Shown: piece after piece, positions 54,363-62,223 of the stretch
Layout of the letters: each line of letters opens with the position of its first letter
How positions within the stretch are numbered: position 1 is the first letter of the stretch
Source: JBGPTF01 sp041490445
GTDB lineage: Bacteria; Acidobacteriota; Terriglobia; Acidiferrales; UBA7541
Reading direction: 5' to 3'
Assembly: GCA_041490445.1 (NCBI GenBank)
Contig: JBGPTF010000005.1
Span: 124,001 to 188,000, forward strand
Length of the DNA: 64,000 bases
Notes under the pieces: model-generated
Database searches by the model: none
What the model saw: the letters and a program-made list of their open reading frames with translations, nothing else
What the model was told of the DNA's origin: nothing
Made by a program: the position numbers and the translations under genes

Positions 54363-54875
54363 ATGCGCGAATCCTTGTTAAGACTTCGTCGTTCCCCGGT
54401 GGGACGTTTACCCGCGCGCGTGGTTCTCCTTGGAGCGATCGTTTGTTGCGCGATGGCCCTGGCGGGATGCGGTGCAGCAAACGTTGGCAGCAGCTCCGGC
54501 ACGCCGCCCGCTCCTCCCCCTCCGGCGGCCGCCACCGTCAACCTTTGCGACAACGCGACCGCCGGCTGCACACCCTCCAGCTCGTTCAGCATCGGCTCGC
54601 TGCGCGAGATGGGGATCGTGGTCGCCTGGAATAATGTCGCCGCCGGCAACCACGCCCAGAAGGTGACCTTGCTCTTGCCCGATGGCCATATCTATCAGGT
54701 CATCGAAACCGGTTTCCGGATTCCGACTTCGCCGTCCGGCTCCTTCACCTCCGTGCAAAGGCTTCCGGTCGCGGGAACCTTCATTACCCAGCGCTCCCTG
54801 ACGGGATTGTGGACCGTGCAAGTCTCGCTCGATGACGCGCCGATGACGTCGCAGACCTTTCAACTGAATCCGTAA
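54363..54875 (+). CDS. Lipoprotein, unknown function
   Basis: 170 residues from ATG 54363 with GAGGAGGGAATC upstream, 10 bp after the propeller gene. Lipobox A-L-A-G-C near residue 36 follows a hydrophobic stretch (VVLLGAIVCCAMALAG). A Ser/Pro linker (TPPAPPPPAAA) leads to a compact beta-sandwich-like domain with FSIGSLREMGIVVAW, TLLLPDGHIYQVI and an ending G-L-W-T-V-Q-V-S-L-D. It is probably membrane-anchored in the periplasm. No named family was recognised. Co-transcription with the RiPP genes suggests a role in handling the exported product. Confidence 0.8.
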   Translation: MRESLLRLRRSPVGRLPARVVLLGAIVCCAMALAGCGAANVGSSSGTPPAPPPPAAATVNLCDNATAGCTPSSSFSIGSLREMGIVVAWNNVAAGNHAQKVTLLLPDGHIYQVIETGFRIPTSPSGSFTSVQRLPVAGTFITQRSLTGLWTVQVSLDDAPMTSQTFQLNP

Positions 54876-54889
54876 ACGAGTGCCATCGT

Positions 54890-55501
54890 GTGCCGTTGCA
54901 CGGAGGACGCCTCCGGTTTCTGCATGAAATGAACCACGTTGCCACCGACGACGCAGGCGAGGTGTCCCGGCTTCTCCAGGCGCGGGGCATCGTGCATGTA
55001 CAAGTCTCCGGCAAGAGCATGGTCCCGTGGATCCGCCCGGGCGACGTTCTGGTCGTCCACCGTGCCGGCATCCGCGAGGTATCTCCCGGTGAAGTCGTTC
55101 TCTTCAACCGCAAAGGCAAACTGGTCGTTCATCGTGCTGTCGAAAACAAAATGCTTGGGACCGATTGCGTTCTGGTCACGAAAGGAGACGCGGTGGATGA
55201 TGCCGATGGACTCGTCTCCGCGCAGGAATTTCTTGGCCGGGCAATGCTCCTGGTTCGTGGCAATCGCGAGATCTATCTCGAATCGCCCGCGCAAATGGCG
55301 CAGGGCCGCTTCCTGTCTCGCCTCTCCGTCTTCAGCCGCTACTGGTTGCCGGTAGCCCGGGCGATGTCTCGCGCCGCGCGCCCGCTTTCAAAACGCTTCG
55401 CGCCTTCCGTCTCTCACTCTCACTCCGGGGACGCCTCTCTCGAAAACACTGCCTCCCGCCAGCATTCTCCCTCCGTCCCCGTAGAAAACCGCGCCAAGTA
55501 A
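54890..55501 (+). CDS. S24/S26 signal peptidase-like protease (SipW-like)
   Basis: 203 residues from GTG 54890, or 190 from ATG 54929; neither has a strong ribosome binding site, and translation may be coupled to the lipoprotein gene 14 bp upstream. Catalytic Ser is in VSGKSMVPWIRPGDVLVV. The second motif is GEVVLFNRKGKLVVHRAVE, where His replaces the Lys of bacterial type I peptidases, as in SipW/archaeal enzymes. The G-D-A-V-D-D-A-D-G and GRAMLLVRGNR boxes follow. The C-terminal 70 residues are basic and Ser-rich, with one possible amphipathic or membrane segment. Similar proteins accompany PqqD and nucleotidyltransferase genes elsewhere. It may cut the leader of the peptide or process the secreted partners. 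Confidence 0.85.
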   Translation: MPLHGGRLRFLHEMNHVATDDAGEVSRLLQARGIVHVQVSGKSMVPWIRPGDVLVVHRAGIREVSPGEVVLFNRKGKLVVHRAVENKMLGTDCVLVTKGDAVDDADGLVSAQEFLGRAMLLVRGNREIYLESPAQMAQGRFLSRLSVFSRYWLPVARAMSRAARPLSKRFAPSVSHSHSGDASLENTASRQHSPSVPVENRAK

Positions 55502-55567
55502 GGCCTCGCTCTTCTCTTCACGCCACCTGGATTACCGCGCCTTGGCTTGCTTTCTCTGTTTTGTAGG

Positions 55568-55585
55568 GCCGGGCTTCAGCCCGGC
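55568..55585. repeat. Short palindromic intergenic repeat
   Basis: Arms GCCGGGCT and AGCCCGGC with a TC loop; preceded by TTGTAGG and not followed by a T-run on either strand, so probably a dispersed repeat rather than a terminator. Confidence 0.55.
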
Positions 55586-55869
55586 ATCTTGTTTTCTCGA
55601 TTCTCCAGCGCGCTCAGTACAGCGCTGGCTGCCCAACCGTTCCGGACGAACGCTTTCACCTCCGGTAGAATTCACAAGCGGTTGTCTGGGTGCCCTACCC
55701 CTCCCGAATGTTAAAGGGGTGGGATGCATTTCTTGTTTCCTGTGCCTCCGGCATTCACGCGACCGTTCATGGGAGAAGAATTCCGCCGTCTCCAATTGCC
55801 GGGTAGTGTCGGACACCTCGACCCCTTTCGTCTTTGCAACACTGGCTCCCCGACATTTTTCGTTGGTAG

Positions 55870-55889
55870 GGGCGGTTCGCGAACCGCCC
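55870..55889. repeat. Perfect 20-bp palindrome
   Basis: GGGCGGTTCGCGAACCGCCC is its own reverse complement. It is preceded by TTGGTAG, like the 55568 repeat (TTGTAG), which suggests a related dispersed family. Confidence 0.55.
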
Positions 55890-56047
55890 ATTCATCCGCG
55901 TTTTTTTCGCCGCAAACTCTTGATGTACTCCGTGGTAATATGGCTGCCTGGCGGGCCAGCTGCTGCGCATAGTCCAGCGGCCAACGTTGCAAATATCACC
56001 AACGGATATAACGCGGAGCAAAACGGAATTCTGTGCGTGATCCCATA

Positions 56048-56554
56048 ATGATGGATTCTGAACCAGGCAGCCATAGGCGACGTATTGAGCGTGATACATC
56101 TGGCCGCTTTGCGATCCGCAAGGTGATTTTGCTCATAATCGTCGGAGTCTGCCTCTTAGGAACAGGCTGTCAAGATGTCGCGACCGTTTGGACGGCTGAG
56201 GTCCGGTCTCCGGATGGGTTTTGGGTTGCCAGTGCTCGCACGGAACAGCACGGTGGGCCCGGAACGGCCGACATTGACACCATCGTGTACTTGAAATGGA
56301 CCAAAGATTCAAATCCCCCCCACGAAGTCCTGGGATTCGATTGTGGGGGCCCAGTTCCCCGACCCCGCATCCTGGATAACGTGGCGAACGCCGGTGGGAC
56401 GATAAATCTCGCCATGAAATGGGTCACTCCATCGCATCTGGAGGTGTCGTATGACGGGCGCGATGGAAGTCTCTACTTCCAGGTCGTCAAAATAGCCGGC
56501 ATCGACATCTCCGTACGGGACCTTTCGAGTAAGGGGAACAGCCCCTCACCATAG
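56048..56554 (+). CDS. Putative lipoprotein, unknown function
   Basis: 168 residues from ATG 56048 (ATG 56051 also possible). After about 30 polar residues comes a hydrophobic helix IRKVILLIIVGVCLLGTGC, whose end L-G-T-G-C is a lipobox. The long polar start is unusual for a lipoprotein signal. The mature part (about 120 residues) has V-W-T-A-E-V-R-S-P-D-G-F-W-V-A-S-A and repeated beta-strand patterns ending Y-F-Q-V-V-K-I-A-G-I-D. This strand layout is often seen in small exported proteins near Rhs loci. Function unknown. It stands just upstream of the first Rhs fragment. Confidence 0.65.
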   Translation: MMDSEPGSHRRRIERDTSGRFAIRKVILLIIVGVCLLGTGCQDVATVWTAEVRSPDGFWVASARTEQHGGPGTADIDTIVYLKWTKDSNPPHEVLGFDCGGPVPRPRILDNVANAGGTINLAMKWVTPSHLEVSYDGRDGSLYFQVVKIAGIDISVRDLSSKGNSPSP

Positions 56555-56627
56555 GTGCAGTCGGCGGGGGTAGGCATTGAGAGCAACTAAAGCCGCAATC
56601 GCCGCAACCCCAGAAACCCAATCGGCC

Positions 56628-57742
56628 GGAGCCTGAGCGGGGACGTGGTCGCGGAAACCGATTTGAACGGGAACACGACTAACGAATACGTCTTCTTTGC
56701 CGGGCGGCGCATTTCGCGGATTGACGCTTCCGGGAACGTGTTCTTCTATTACGCCGACCACTTGGGCACCACGCGCACCATCACCAACGGCACCGGCACC
56801 ACCTGCTATGATGCGGACTTCACTCCCTACGGCCAGGAAATGATCCACACGAACACTTGCCCCCAGAACTACAAATTCACCGGCTACGAGCGCGACCCAG
56901 AAACCGGCCTCGACTACGCCATGTTCCGCTACTACAATTCCCGCCTCGGGCGCTTCATGGGTGCGGATCCTCTTGCGGGCTCCACTACGGACCCGCAGTC
57001 CATGAACCGTTATGCTTACGTGTCGAACGACCCGCTCGGTTTTATCGATCCATTGGGGTTAGATTTGATTTCGTTCGGCGGTTGTTTGTTTCAACCTAGA
57101 GACGTAAGCACAGCGTTCGTGAATCCCAATGGCTCCAGGACACCCATAGGAGGCACCACTTCTCTTGGTGCGGCACTTTTCTGCTCGGCCGACAGCAGCG
57201 GCGGCGTCCTGGGCTTGCCACTCATATTCAGGGGATTCGACGAGCACGGACGCAGCGGTGGTCCGCACGTCGACCAAAAGGCGCTCGCGGACTGCATTGA
57301 TCAGCGGTTTGGAGTCACATTGATTTCATTCTCGGATTCGCAGCCTGGTCAAAACGGTAGCTTTACGGGCAGGGGGCCTGATTACATCAATAGAGGTGGA
57401 AACAATGGCACCATAACGGTCACTAACGATGTGAGTAGGTATAGCTCCGCTCAACTGGAAGTTGAAAGTCAGTTGACGGGGAACGCGCCCTCTCCTCCTG
57501 GCCAATTCATCTTGGGCCTCACAATTTCGAGCAGCCCCTCGCTGAACTTTACGGCGAACAACGTCTTGCAGTTGGGGTTTCCCCCGTTGGAGATTGTCAT
57601 AACTCAGGTGCATGAATTGGGTAATTCACTAGAATTTTTCACGCGAGCCGCAAACGGGGACCGCGGATCGAACGGCGACAACGATGCAGGTCAGAAGCTC
57701 GAAGACTGTGTTAGGAGGAACCAAGGTTTCAGATCTCACTAA
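56628..57742 (+). pseudogene. 5'-truncated Rhs core with C-terminal tip 1
   Basis: About 370 codons open. Similarity to the second Rhs locus begins abruptly at 56628 in mid-gene with no start signal (a GTG at 56645 is possible). The core has Y-V-F-F-A-G-R-R-I-S-R-I-D, YYADHLGTTRTITNGTGT, YKFTGYERDPETGLDYAMFRYY and the end motif R-F-M-G-A-D-P-L then DPLGFIDPLGLD. The tip (about 225 residues) is unique: it has no clear toxin fold, but VHELGNSLEFFTRA near its end has an H-E-x-x-N zincin-like look. It is an orphan Rhs-tip cassette that would need recombination into a complete Rhs gene to be expressed. Confidence 0.8.
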
Positions 57743-57770
57743 GAAGCCGTTTCGAGCAAGTCGATTTCAA

Positions 57771-58361
57771 ATGCAAGAAAAGAGAACCCAAGAACGAGTT
57801 GAAAGGCATGGGAAGAAACTCGCGACGGCGCTTTCACTAGTCTTCCTTGTGAGTTGCACCGGCCTCGGCTGCTCATCGAAGCAGCCAGCACAGAGAATGG
57901 ACACAGAGCCACCAAGAAACACGGGATCCGCACTGAAGAGCGCTGAAACTGAACTTGAATTCAAAGAAATCCTGGTGGGAGAGCGGATTACGCAAAAAGG
58001 GGTTCGATTTCCCTTCCATTCCTGGAGGGCATCTGATGGAGTAATTGTAAACTCATCGATGGCGGAGTTCAACTCGGTTATTGAAGCACGAAGCGCATTC
58101 TCGAAGAGACTACGCGAGGCTTCTCGCGAGATCGAGGCTAGTTCGAAAACTGACGACAAGGGCCGCAGGATAGGGGAAAGGGCTGTGGTCATATTCACCT
58201 CCGCAAATTCGAAGTCCGAGTTCGTCGGAATCATCTGGACGGATGGACCAGTCTTTCATGACGTGGAGTCGTCCTCGCTTCGGCATGCCCTGGCTTTCGA
58301 ACGAAGATTCTATCCGCCAACCAGAGCCCCCTCCCTCAGCAGCGTGCCGAAGAACGAATGA
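57771..58361 (+). CDS. Putative lipoprotein, IGERA/WTDG family (possible Rhs immunity protein)
   Basis: 196 residues from ATG 57771 (start uncertain; an upstream ATG at 57684 overlaps the Rhs tip). Lipobox G-L-G-C-S after a hydrophobic stretch (LATALSLVFLVSCTG). The soluble part has E-I-L-V-G-E-R-I-T-Q-K-G-V, F-x-x-W-R-A-S-D-G-V, D-D-K-G-R-R-I-G-E-R-A-V-V-I-F and I-I-W-T-D-G-P-V-F-H. The same pattern recurs in the protein at 61680. Position directly after a Rhs tip suggests an immunity protein in the periplasm, but this is positional inference only. Confidence 0.7.
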   Translation: MQEKRTQERVERHGKKLATALSLVFLVSCTGLGCSSKQPAQRMDTEPPRNTGSALKSAETELEFKEILVGERITQKGVRFPFHSWRASDGVIVNSSMAEFNSVIEARSAFSKRLREASREIEASSKTDDKGRRIGERAVVIFTSANSKSEFVGIIWTDGPVFHDVESSSLRHALAFERRFYPPTRAPSLSSVPKNE

Positions 58362-58419
58362 TTCATGAGATGCGCATGCGACCGCGTGGAACGCAAAAAG
58401 CCTTCACAATAGTTTCTCG

Positions 58420-60447
58420 TCGAAAACGTATTCGGACACGACGCTGGCGGTTACCTACAACTACGACCAGTCGTCGGCAAACGGCCTGACCATCGCGAAC
58501 GGCCTCGGGCGGCTGACGAGCATGCAGGACGGCTCGGGGATCTGCGCCTACAGCTACGATGCGGCGGGCCGGATCGTCACGGAGCGGAGCACGATCGCGG
58601 GAATCACGAAGACCATTTCGTATGCGTACAACCTGGACGGCTCGCTCAAGTCCGTCACGTATCCTAGTGGCCGGATAATCAACTACACGGTGGGCAACGC
58701 GGAGCGCGTCCTTCAGGCCACCGACGCGGGCACGGGCGCGCAGTACGCCCTGACGGCCAGCTACGCCCCGATGGGCGCTCTCTCCACGGTGATCTACGGC
58801 AAAGTGACGGGCGGCTTCGGCGGAGTCACCGAGGCGCGGGCGTACAACAACCGCCTCGAGTACAGCGCGATTCAGGCCACGTCCACCGCGGGCACGGCGC
58901 TGAACCTGGGGTATAATTTCACTCTGCCGGGAGGCAACAACGGCAGCGTGGCGTCCATCACCAACAACGCGGACAACGGCCGGACGCAGAATTTCACCTA
59001 CGACCCGCTGAACCGGATCGGGTCGGCGATGAGCCAGGCAATTTCCGGCGCGAATTGCTGGGGGCAGGGATTCACGATTGACACGGTGGCGAACTTGACC
59101 GCGATCAGTTCGCAACAGTGCTCGTCCGGTACGCTGAGTGTGACGGTTGACCCCGCGACGAACCACATCACCACGACCGGATTCAGCTACGATGGCGCTG
59201 GCAACTCCGGTTTCGGGAGTCCGGTGGACTCCACCGGAGTCCGCACACCGGACATGACGGCGGACGGCAGCGGCTACACCTACACGGGAGTTTACCCTGA
59301 GCGAAGGCGAAGGGACGCCGAGAACCGGATCACCAGCGCCACGGGGATGGCTGGCGGGCCGTGGAATTAACTGTACGACGGCAATGGGCTGCGCACGAAG
59401 AAATCAAATAGTGCCGGTGGCACACTTTACTGGAGGAGCTTGAGCGGGGACGTGATCGCGGAAACCGATTTGAATGGGAACACGACGAACGAGTACGTCT
59501 TCTTCGCCGGGCGCCGCATTTCGCGGATAGATGCTTCCGGAAACGTCTTCTTCTACTACGCCGACCACCTCGGCACCACGCGCACAATCACCAATGGCAC
59601 CGGCACCACCTGCTACGATGCCGACTTCACTCCGTATGGCCAGGAGATGGTCCATACGAACAACTGCCCGCAGATCTACAAATTCACCGGCTACGAGCGC
59701 GACCCAGAAACCGGCCTCGACTACGCCATGTTCCGCTACTACAACCCCCGCCTCGGCAGGTTCATGTCCTCCGATCCGTTGGGCGGCGACCTCGCCGACC
59801 CGCAGAGTCAGGATGGTTACTCTTATGTTCGCAACTCCACTACAGCGTTCGTGGACCCGCTGGGGCTAAGTCGGAATCCCGCCTATTTTGCAGACACAAA
59901 TCCAGGTGCCAACATCAACTCGTTTACATATTGGGGTATCCCGGTGTTCGACATGACTGGTTTTGGTTTCACGGATGCTTTTCACGGTTCCGTTTGGGGC
60001 GAGGACTTTGGAGGTGTCTATGCTGGGCGTGCCCTGCCAGGCATCGTGACGCCGCCCGACATCAGAAAGCCATTGCCTGCAGACTGGCAGACGGGTCCAA
60101 TCACCGCAAAGCCGCAAAAGCTGCCACTGTCTCCGCAGTTGCAGCAGTGCATGGCCAGCGCTAATGCTGCCGTGCAAAGCCAACTACAAACCTTTGCCGG
60201 CTACGCAGGAGTGAAGCTATTTGGGCGTGTCGTGATCGGGGCAGGGTTCGGAGCGATCAGCCTTGCCAGATGGACGAAATACGGAGGACTATGGGGGATG
60301 GCGGCAGGAGCTGCCATTGGCGGCACAATAGGGGCCGTTTCTGTTGCGTGGCAAGATCACAACACAATTCAAAACATTCAAAATACCTACATGGACAAAG
60401 TTAGGGCCTGCGAGCAGCAGCATTTGATGCCCAAAGCCCCACAATAG
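58420..60447 (+). pseudogene. Rhs/YD-repeat gene fragment split by a nonsense codon, with C-terminal tip 2
   Basis: The open frame reads from about 58420 in Rhs style (AVTYNYDQSSANGLTIANG, SYDAAGRIVTERSTI, TYPSGRIINYTVGNAERV and so on) to TAA 59368-59370, and continues in the same frame to 60447. The stop replaces the Tyr of the usual W-N-Y-L-Y; a copy at about 61470 has TAT here. Both ends of the stop are in frame 1, so one change would restore about 670 codons. The core end repeats tip 1 core almost exactly, then tip 2 (about 190 residues) has ARWTKYGGLWGMAAGAAIGG, a glycine-zipper-like helix. A 30-bp insertion lies at 59284-59313. Confidence 0.85.
59284..59313. repeat. 30-bp in-frame insertion of a dispersed-repeat-like sequence
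   Basis: The Rhs phrase G-Y-T-Y-D-A-E-N-R is interrupted after Y-T-Y by ten codons (T-G-V-Y-P-E-R-R-R-R). The DNA contains ACCCTGAGCGAAGGCGAAGG, a motif resembling dispersed CTGAGCGAAGTCGAAGGG-type repeats known in several bacterial phyla. The frame is kept. Confidence 0.55.
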
Positions 60448-60455
60448 AGGAACAC

Positions 60456-60827
60456 ATGCGCCGCCTAATCGCACCTGCGATCTCCGCAATTTTGGTTCCA
60501 ACCTGCTATTTCCTTTTGCTGGACTACGCACGTCCAGCCTTAGCAGAGCGGCACCTTCGGCTTGTGTGGTGGGTCATTTTGTGTGGCTACGTCATCCTTG
60601 TCTTTCTGCTACAATTCGGGAACGCCCTGTTTAGACATGCAAAATTCTACGGAACAGGTGCGCTCCTACTTGTCGGCTGCGTGTTTTCTTACGATCCCAC
60701 AATTAACCCGCTCCTCGCGTCACTTGGCTTAAGGCACCTGTGGATGGTGTTTCTGGCTGGATTTTTCGTGTGGCTATATATTCTTGCTGCCCGCCATCGG
60801 AATCCACGTGAGGTGCCGAATGGATGA
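60456..60827 (+). CDS. Four-TM membrane protein A (possible Rhs tip 2 immunity)
   Basis: 123 residues from ATG 60456 (AGAGGA 4-5 nt upstream), 8 bp after Rhs tip 2. Four hydrophobic helices: about 4-24, 35-55, 68-84 and 92-112. Conserved pieces Y-F-L-L-L-D-Y-A-R-P-A-L-A-E-R-H and Y-D-P-T-I-N-P-L-L-A-S are shared with the next gene. There is no enzymatic motif. Small multi-pass proteins after a toxin tip with a glycine-zipper helix would suit immunity against a membrane-acting toxin. Confidence 0.75.
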   Translation: MRRLIAPAISAILVPTCYFLLLDYARPALAERHLRLVWWVILCGYVILVFLLQFGNALFRHAKFYGTGALLLVGCVFSYDPTINPLLASLGLRHLWMVFLAGFFVWLYILAARHRNPREVPNG

Positions 60828-60905
60828 CCGGCTCCAATACCAGCCTCAAGAGCAGCGGCGGCCTGCACCGAACAGGCACCCGGACCGCCGCAATAAAATA
60901 GGACG

Positions 60906-61277
60906 ATGCGACAAACTCTCTATTCGGCGCTTAGCGGCTTAATCGCGGTTTCAGGTTATTTTCTGCTAGTAGATTTTGTACGCCCTGCCTTGGAAGAACG
61001 ACATTTCCTTATACTGTGGTGGCTCACGCTCGGCCTATATGTGGCGCTTGTATTTGGTTATGGTTGCTGGTCCATATTGAGGACTAGGCCCGGCTTGGTA
61101 GGAACGGGATTTCTGCTCCTGGCCACCACTGCATATCTCTACGACCCCTCAATTGAGCCGCATTTGGCATCGGTCCGCCTGGAGTGGCTGTGGATCGCAC
61201 CACTTGGCGGTTCTTTCTTCTGGATATTCGCGTTCGTTAAAAACGTTCGGAGCCGGGAGCGGCAAAAAAGCAATTGA
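60906..61277 (+). CDS. Four-TM membrane protein B, paralogue of the preceding gene
   Basis: 123 residues from ATG 60906, the same length as protein A and about one third identical by eye (G-Y-F-L-L-V-D-F-V-R-P-A-L-E-E-R-H; Y-D-P-S-I-E-P-H-L-A-S-V-R-L-x-W-L-W). The tandem pair probably arose by duplication. Its stop overlaps the following Rhs-tip fragment frame. Function unknown; see protein A. Confidence 0.75.
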   Translation: MRQTLYSALSGLIAVSGYFLLVDFVRPALEERHFLILWWLTLGLYVALVFGYGCWSILRTRPGLVGTGFLLLATTAYLYDPSIEPHLASVRLEWLWIAPLGGSFFWIFAFVKNVRSRERQKSN

Positions 61278-61687
61278 TGATGAAAACCATGTGGTGCTTT
61301 TGGCTTTCGCCGCAATCGCAGACCACCATCTCTCCTCAGTTGCAGCAGTGCATGGCCAGCGCTAATGCTGCCGTGCAAAGCCAACTACAAACCTTTGCCG
61401 GCTACGCAGAAGCCAAGCTGCTTGGAAGGGTAGCTATCGATGCAGGATTTGGAGCTGCTGGAGGTCTCGTGGAATTATTTGTACGAGGGCAATGGCCTGC
61501 GCGTGAAGAAGTCGAATGCCGCGGGCGGCCCGCCGGTGGAGTGGTTTCCATGAGCCATCTCTCGTCAACCAGGAGCTATTTTCGGAGATCTCCGTTCTAT
61601 TCTCTGAGTTTCGATATGGTCACCGCCGTCCTGATAATCTTCGTCTTCTCGGGTGTGAAGGCGATGCGCGTGGAATCCGATGAGTAA
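61277..61687 (+). pseudogene. Chimeric Rhs relic: tip 2 fragment joined to an Rhs core fragment
   Basis: From about 61330 an 80-bp block is nearly identical to 60130-60212 (Q-L-Q-Q-C-M-A-S-A-N-A-A-V-Q-S-Q-L-Q-T-F in the tip frame). At about 61467 it switches to a core fragment, GTGGAATTATTTGTACGAGG, which encodes W-N-Y-L-Y-E-G-N-G-L-R-V-K-K in another frame. The open frame therefore joins pieces out of register and is not a real gene. It shows recent tip duplication and deletion. Confidence 0.75.
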
Positions 61688-62198
61688 ATCTCGAAAACTG
61701 ATTTTGTGTCTCTCTCTTGTCTTTGTTTTGAGCGGAGCAAGTCGCGCCAAAAGTGCATTGGCGGTTCTCCAGTCACAGAGTTCCAGTTCTGGAGCCGGAC
61801 CCGTGGAACATCGGCCAAGGAAAAAAAAGCCAATAAAGTTCGAGAATATGATGATGGGTGAATTCATAACAGAGGATGGGGTGCACCTAGGCCTTACGAC
61901 TTTCAAGGCGTCTGACGGTGTTAAGTTAACAGCCACCGATGGTGAATTCGATTCCGCGCGGCGTGCCCAGCAGGAATTTGACAAGGAGATTGCCAAGGCG
62001 ACAAAGGTGATCGAACGAGGCAAGAAAAAGGATAAGACAGGAAAGGTCATTGGGGAAAGGGCACTAATCATGGCTGGCACGAGTGATCTCGACAAGCCAA
62101 TTCCGGCAGTAGTTTGGACGGATGGCTTGTGGTTCCACGAGATTCGGTCCACCTCAATGCGAGACATCATCGAACTGGAAAAACTGTATACGTATTAG
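61680..62198 (+). CDS. Secreted protein, IGERA/WTDG family paralogue
   Basis: 172 residues from ATG 61680. Signal peptide MSKSRKLILCLSLVFVLSGA with cleavage near S-R-A. The soluble part parallels the protein at 57771: E-N-M-M-M-G-E-F-I-T-E-D-G-V, F-K-A-S-D-G-V, D-K-T-G-K-V-I-G-E-R-A-L-I-M and V-V-W-T-D-G-L-W-F-H. This paralogue uses a plain signal peptide instead of a lipobox. Both copies follow Rhs tip material, which strengthens the case for a linked role such as immunity. Confidence 0.75.
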   Translation: MSKSRKLILCLSLVFVLSGASRAKSALAVLQSQSSSSGAGPVEHRPRKKKPIKFENMMMGEFITEDGVHLGLTTFKASDGVKLTATDGEFDSARRAQQEFDKEIAKATKVIERGKKKDKTGKVIGERALIMAGTSDLDKPIPAVVWTDGLWFHEIRSTSMRDIIELEKLYTY

Positions 62199-62223
62199 TC
62201 CGGATAATTCATGAATTTAGAAA

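Larger units (their letters stand above)
55502..56047. other. Intergenic stretch with palindromic repeats
   Basis: About 545 bases. Two perfect palindromes stand out: GCCGGGCT-TC-AGCCCGGC at 55568-55585 and GGGCGGTTCGCGAACCGCCC at 55870-55889. Open frames that cross them on both strands are artefacts of the repeats. No gene can be supported here. Confidence 0.6.

Noticed and set aside
55532..55891. 119-codon frame crossing the palindromes
   Set aside because: Its residues at both ends come from the palindromic repeats, a known source of false genes.
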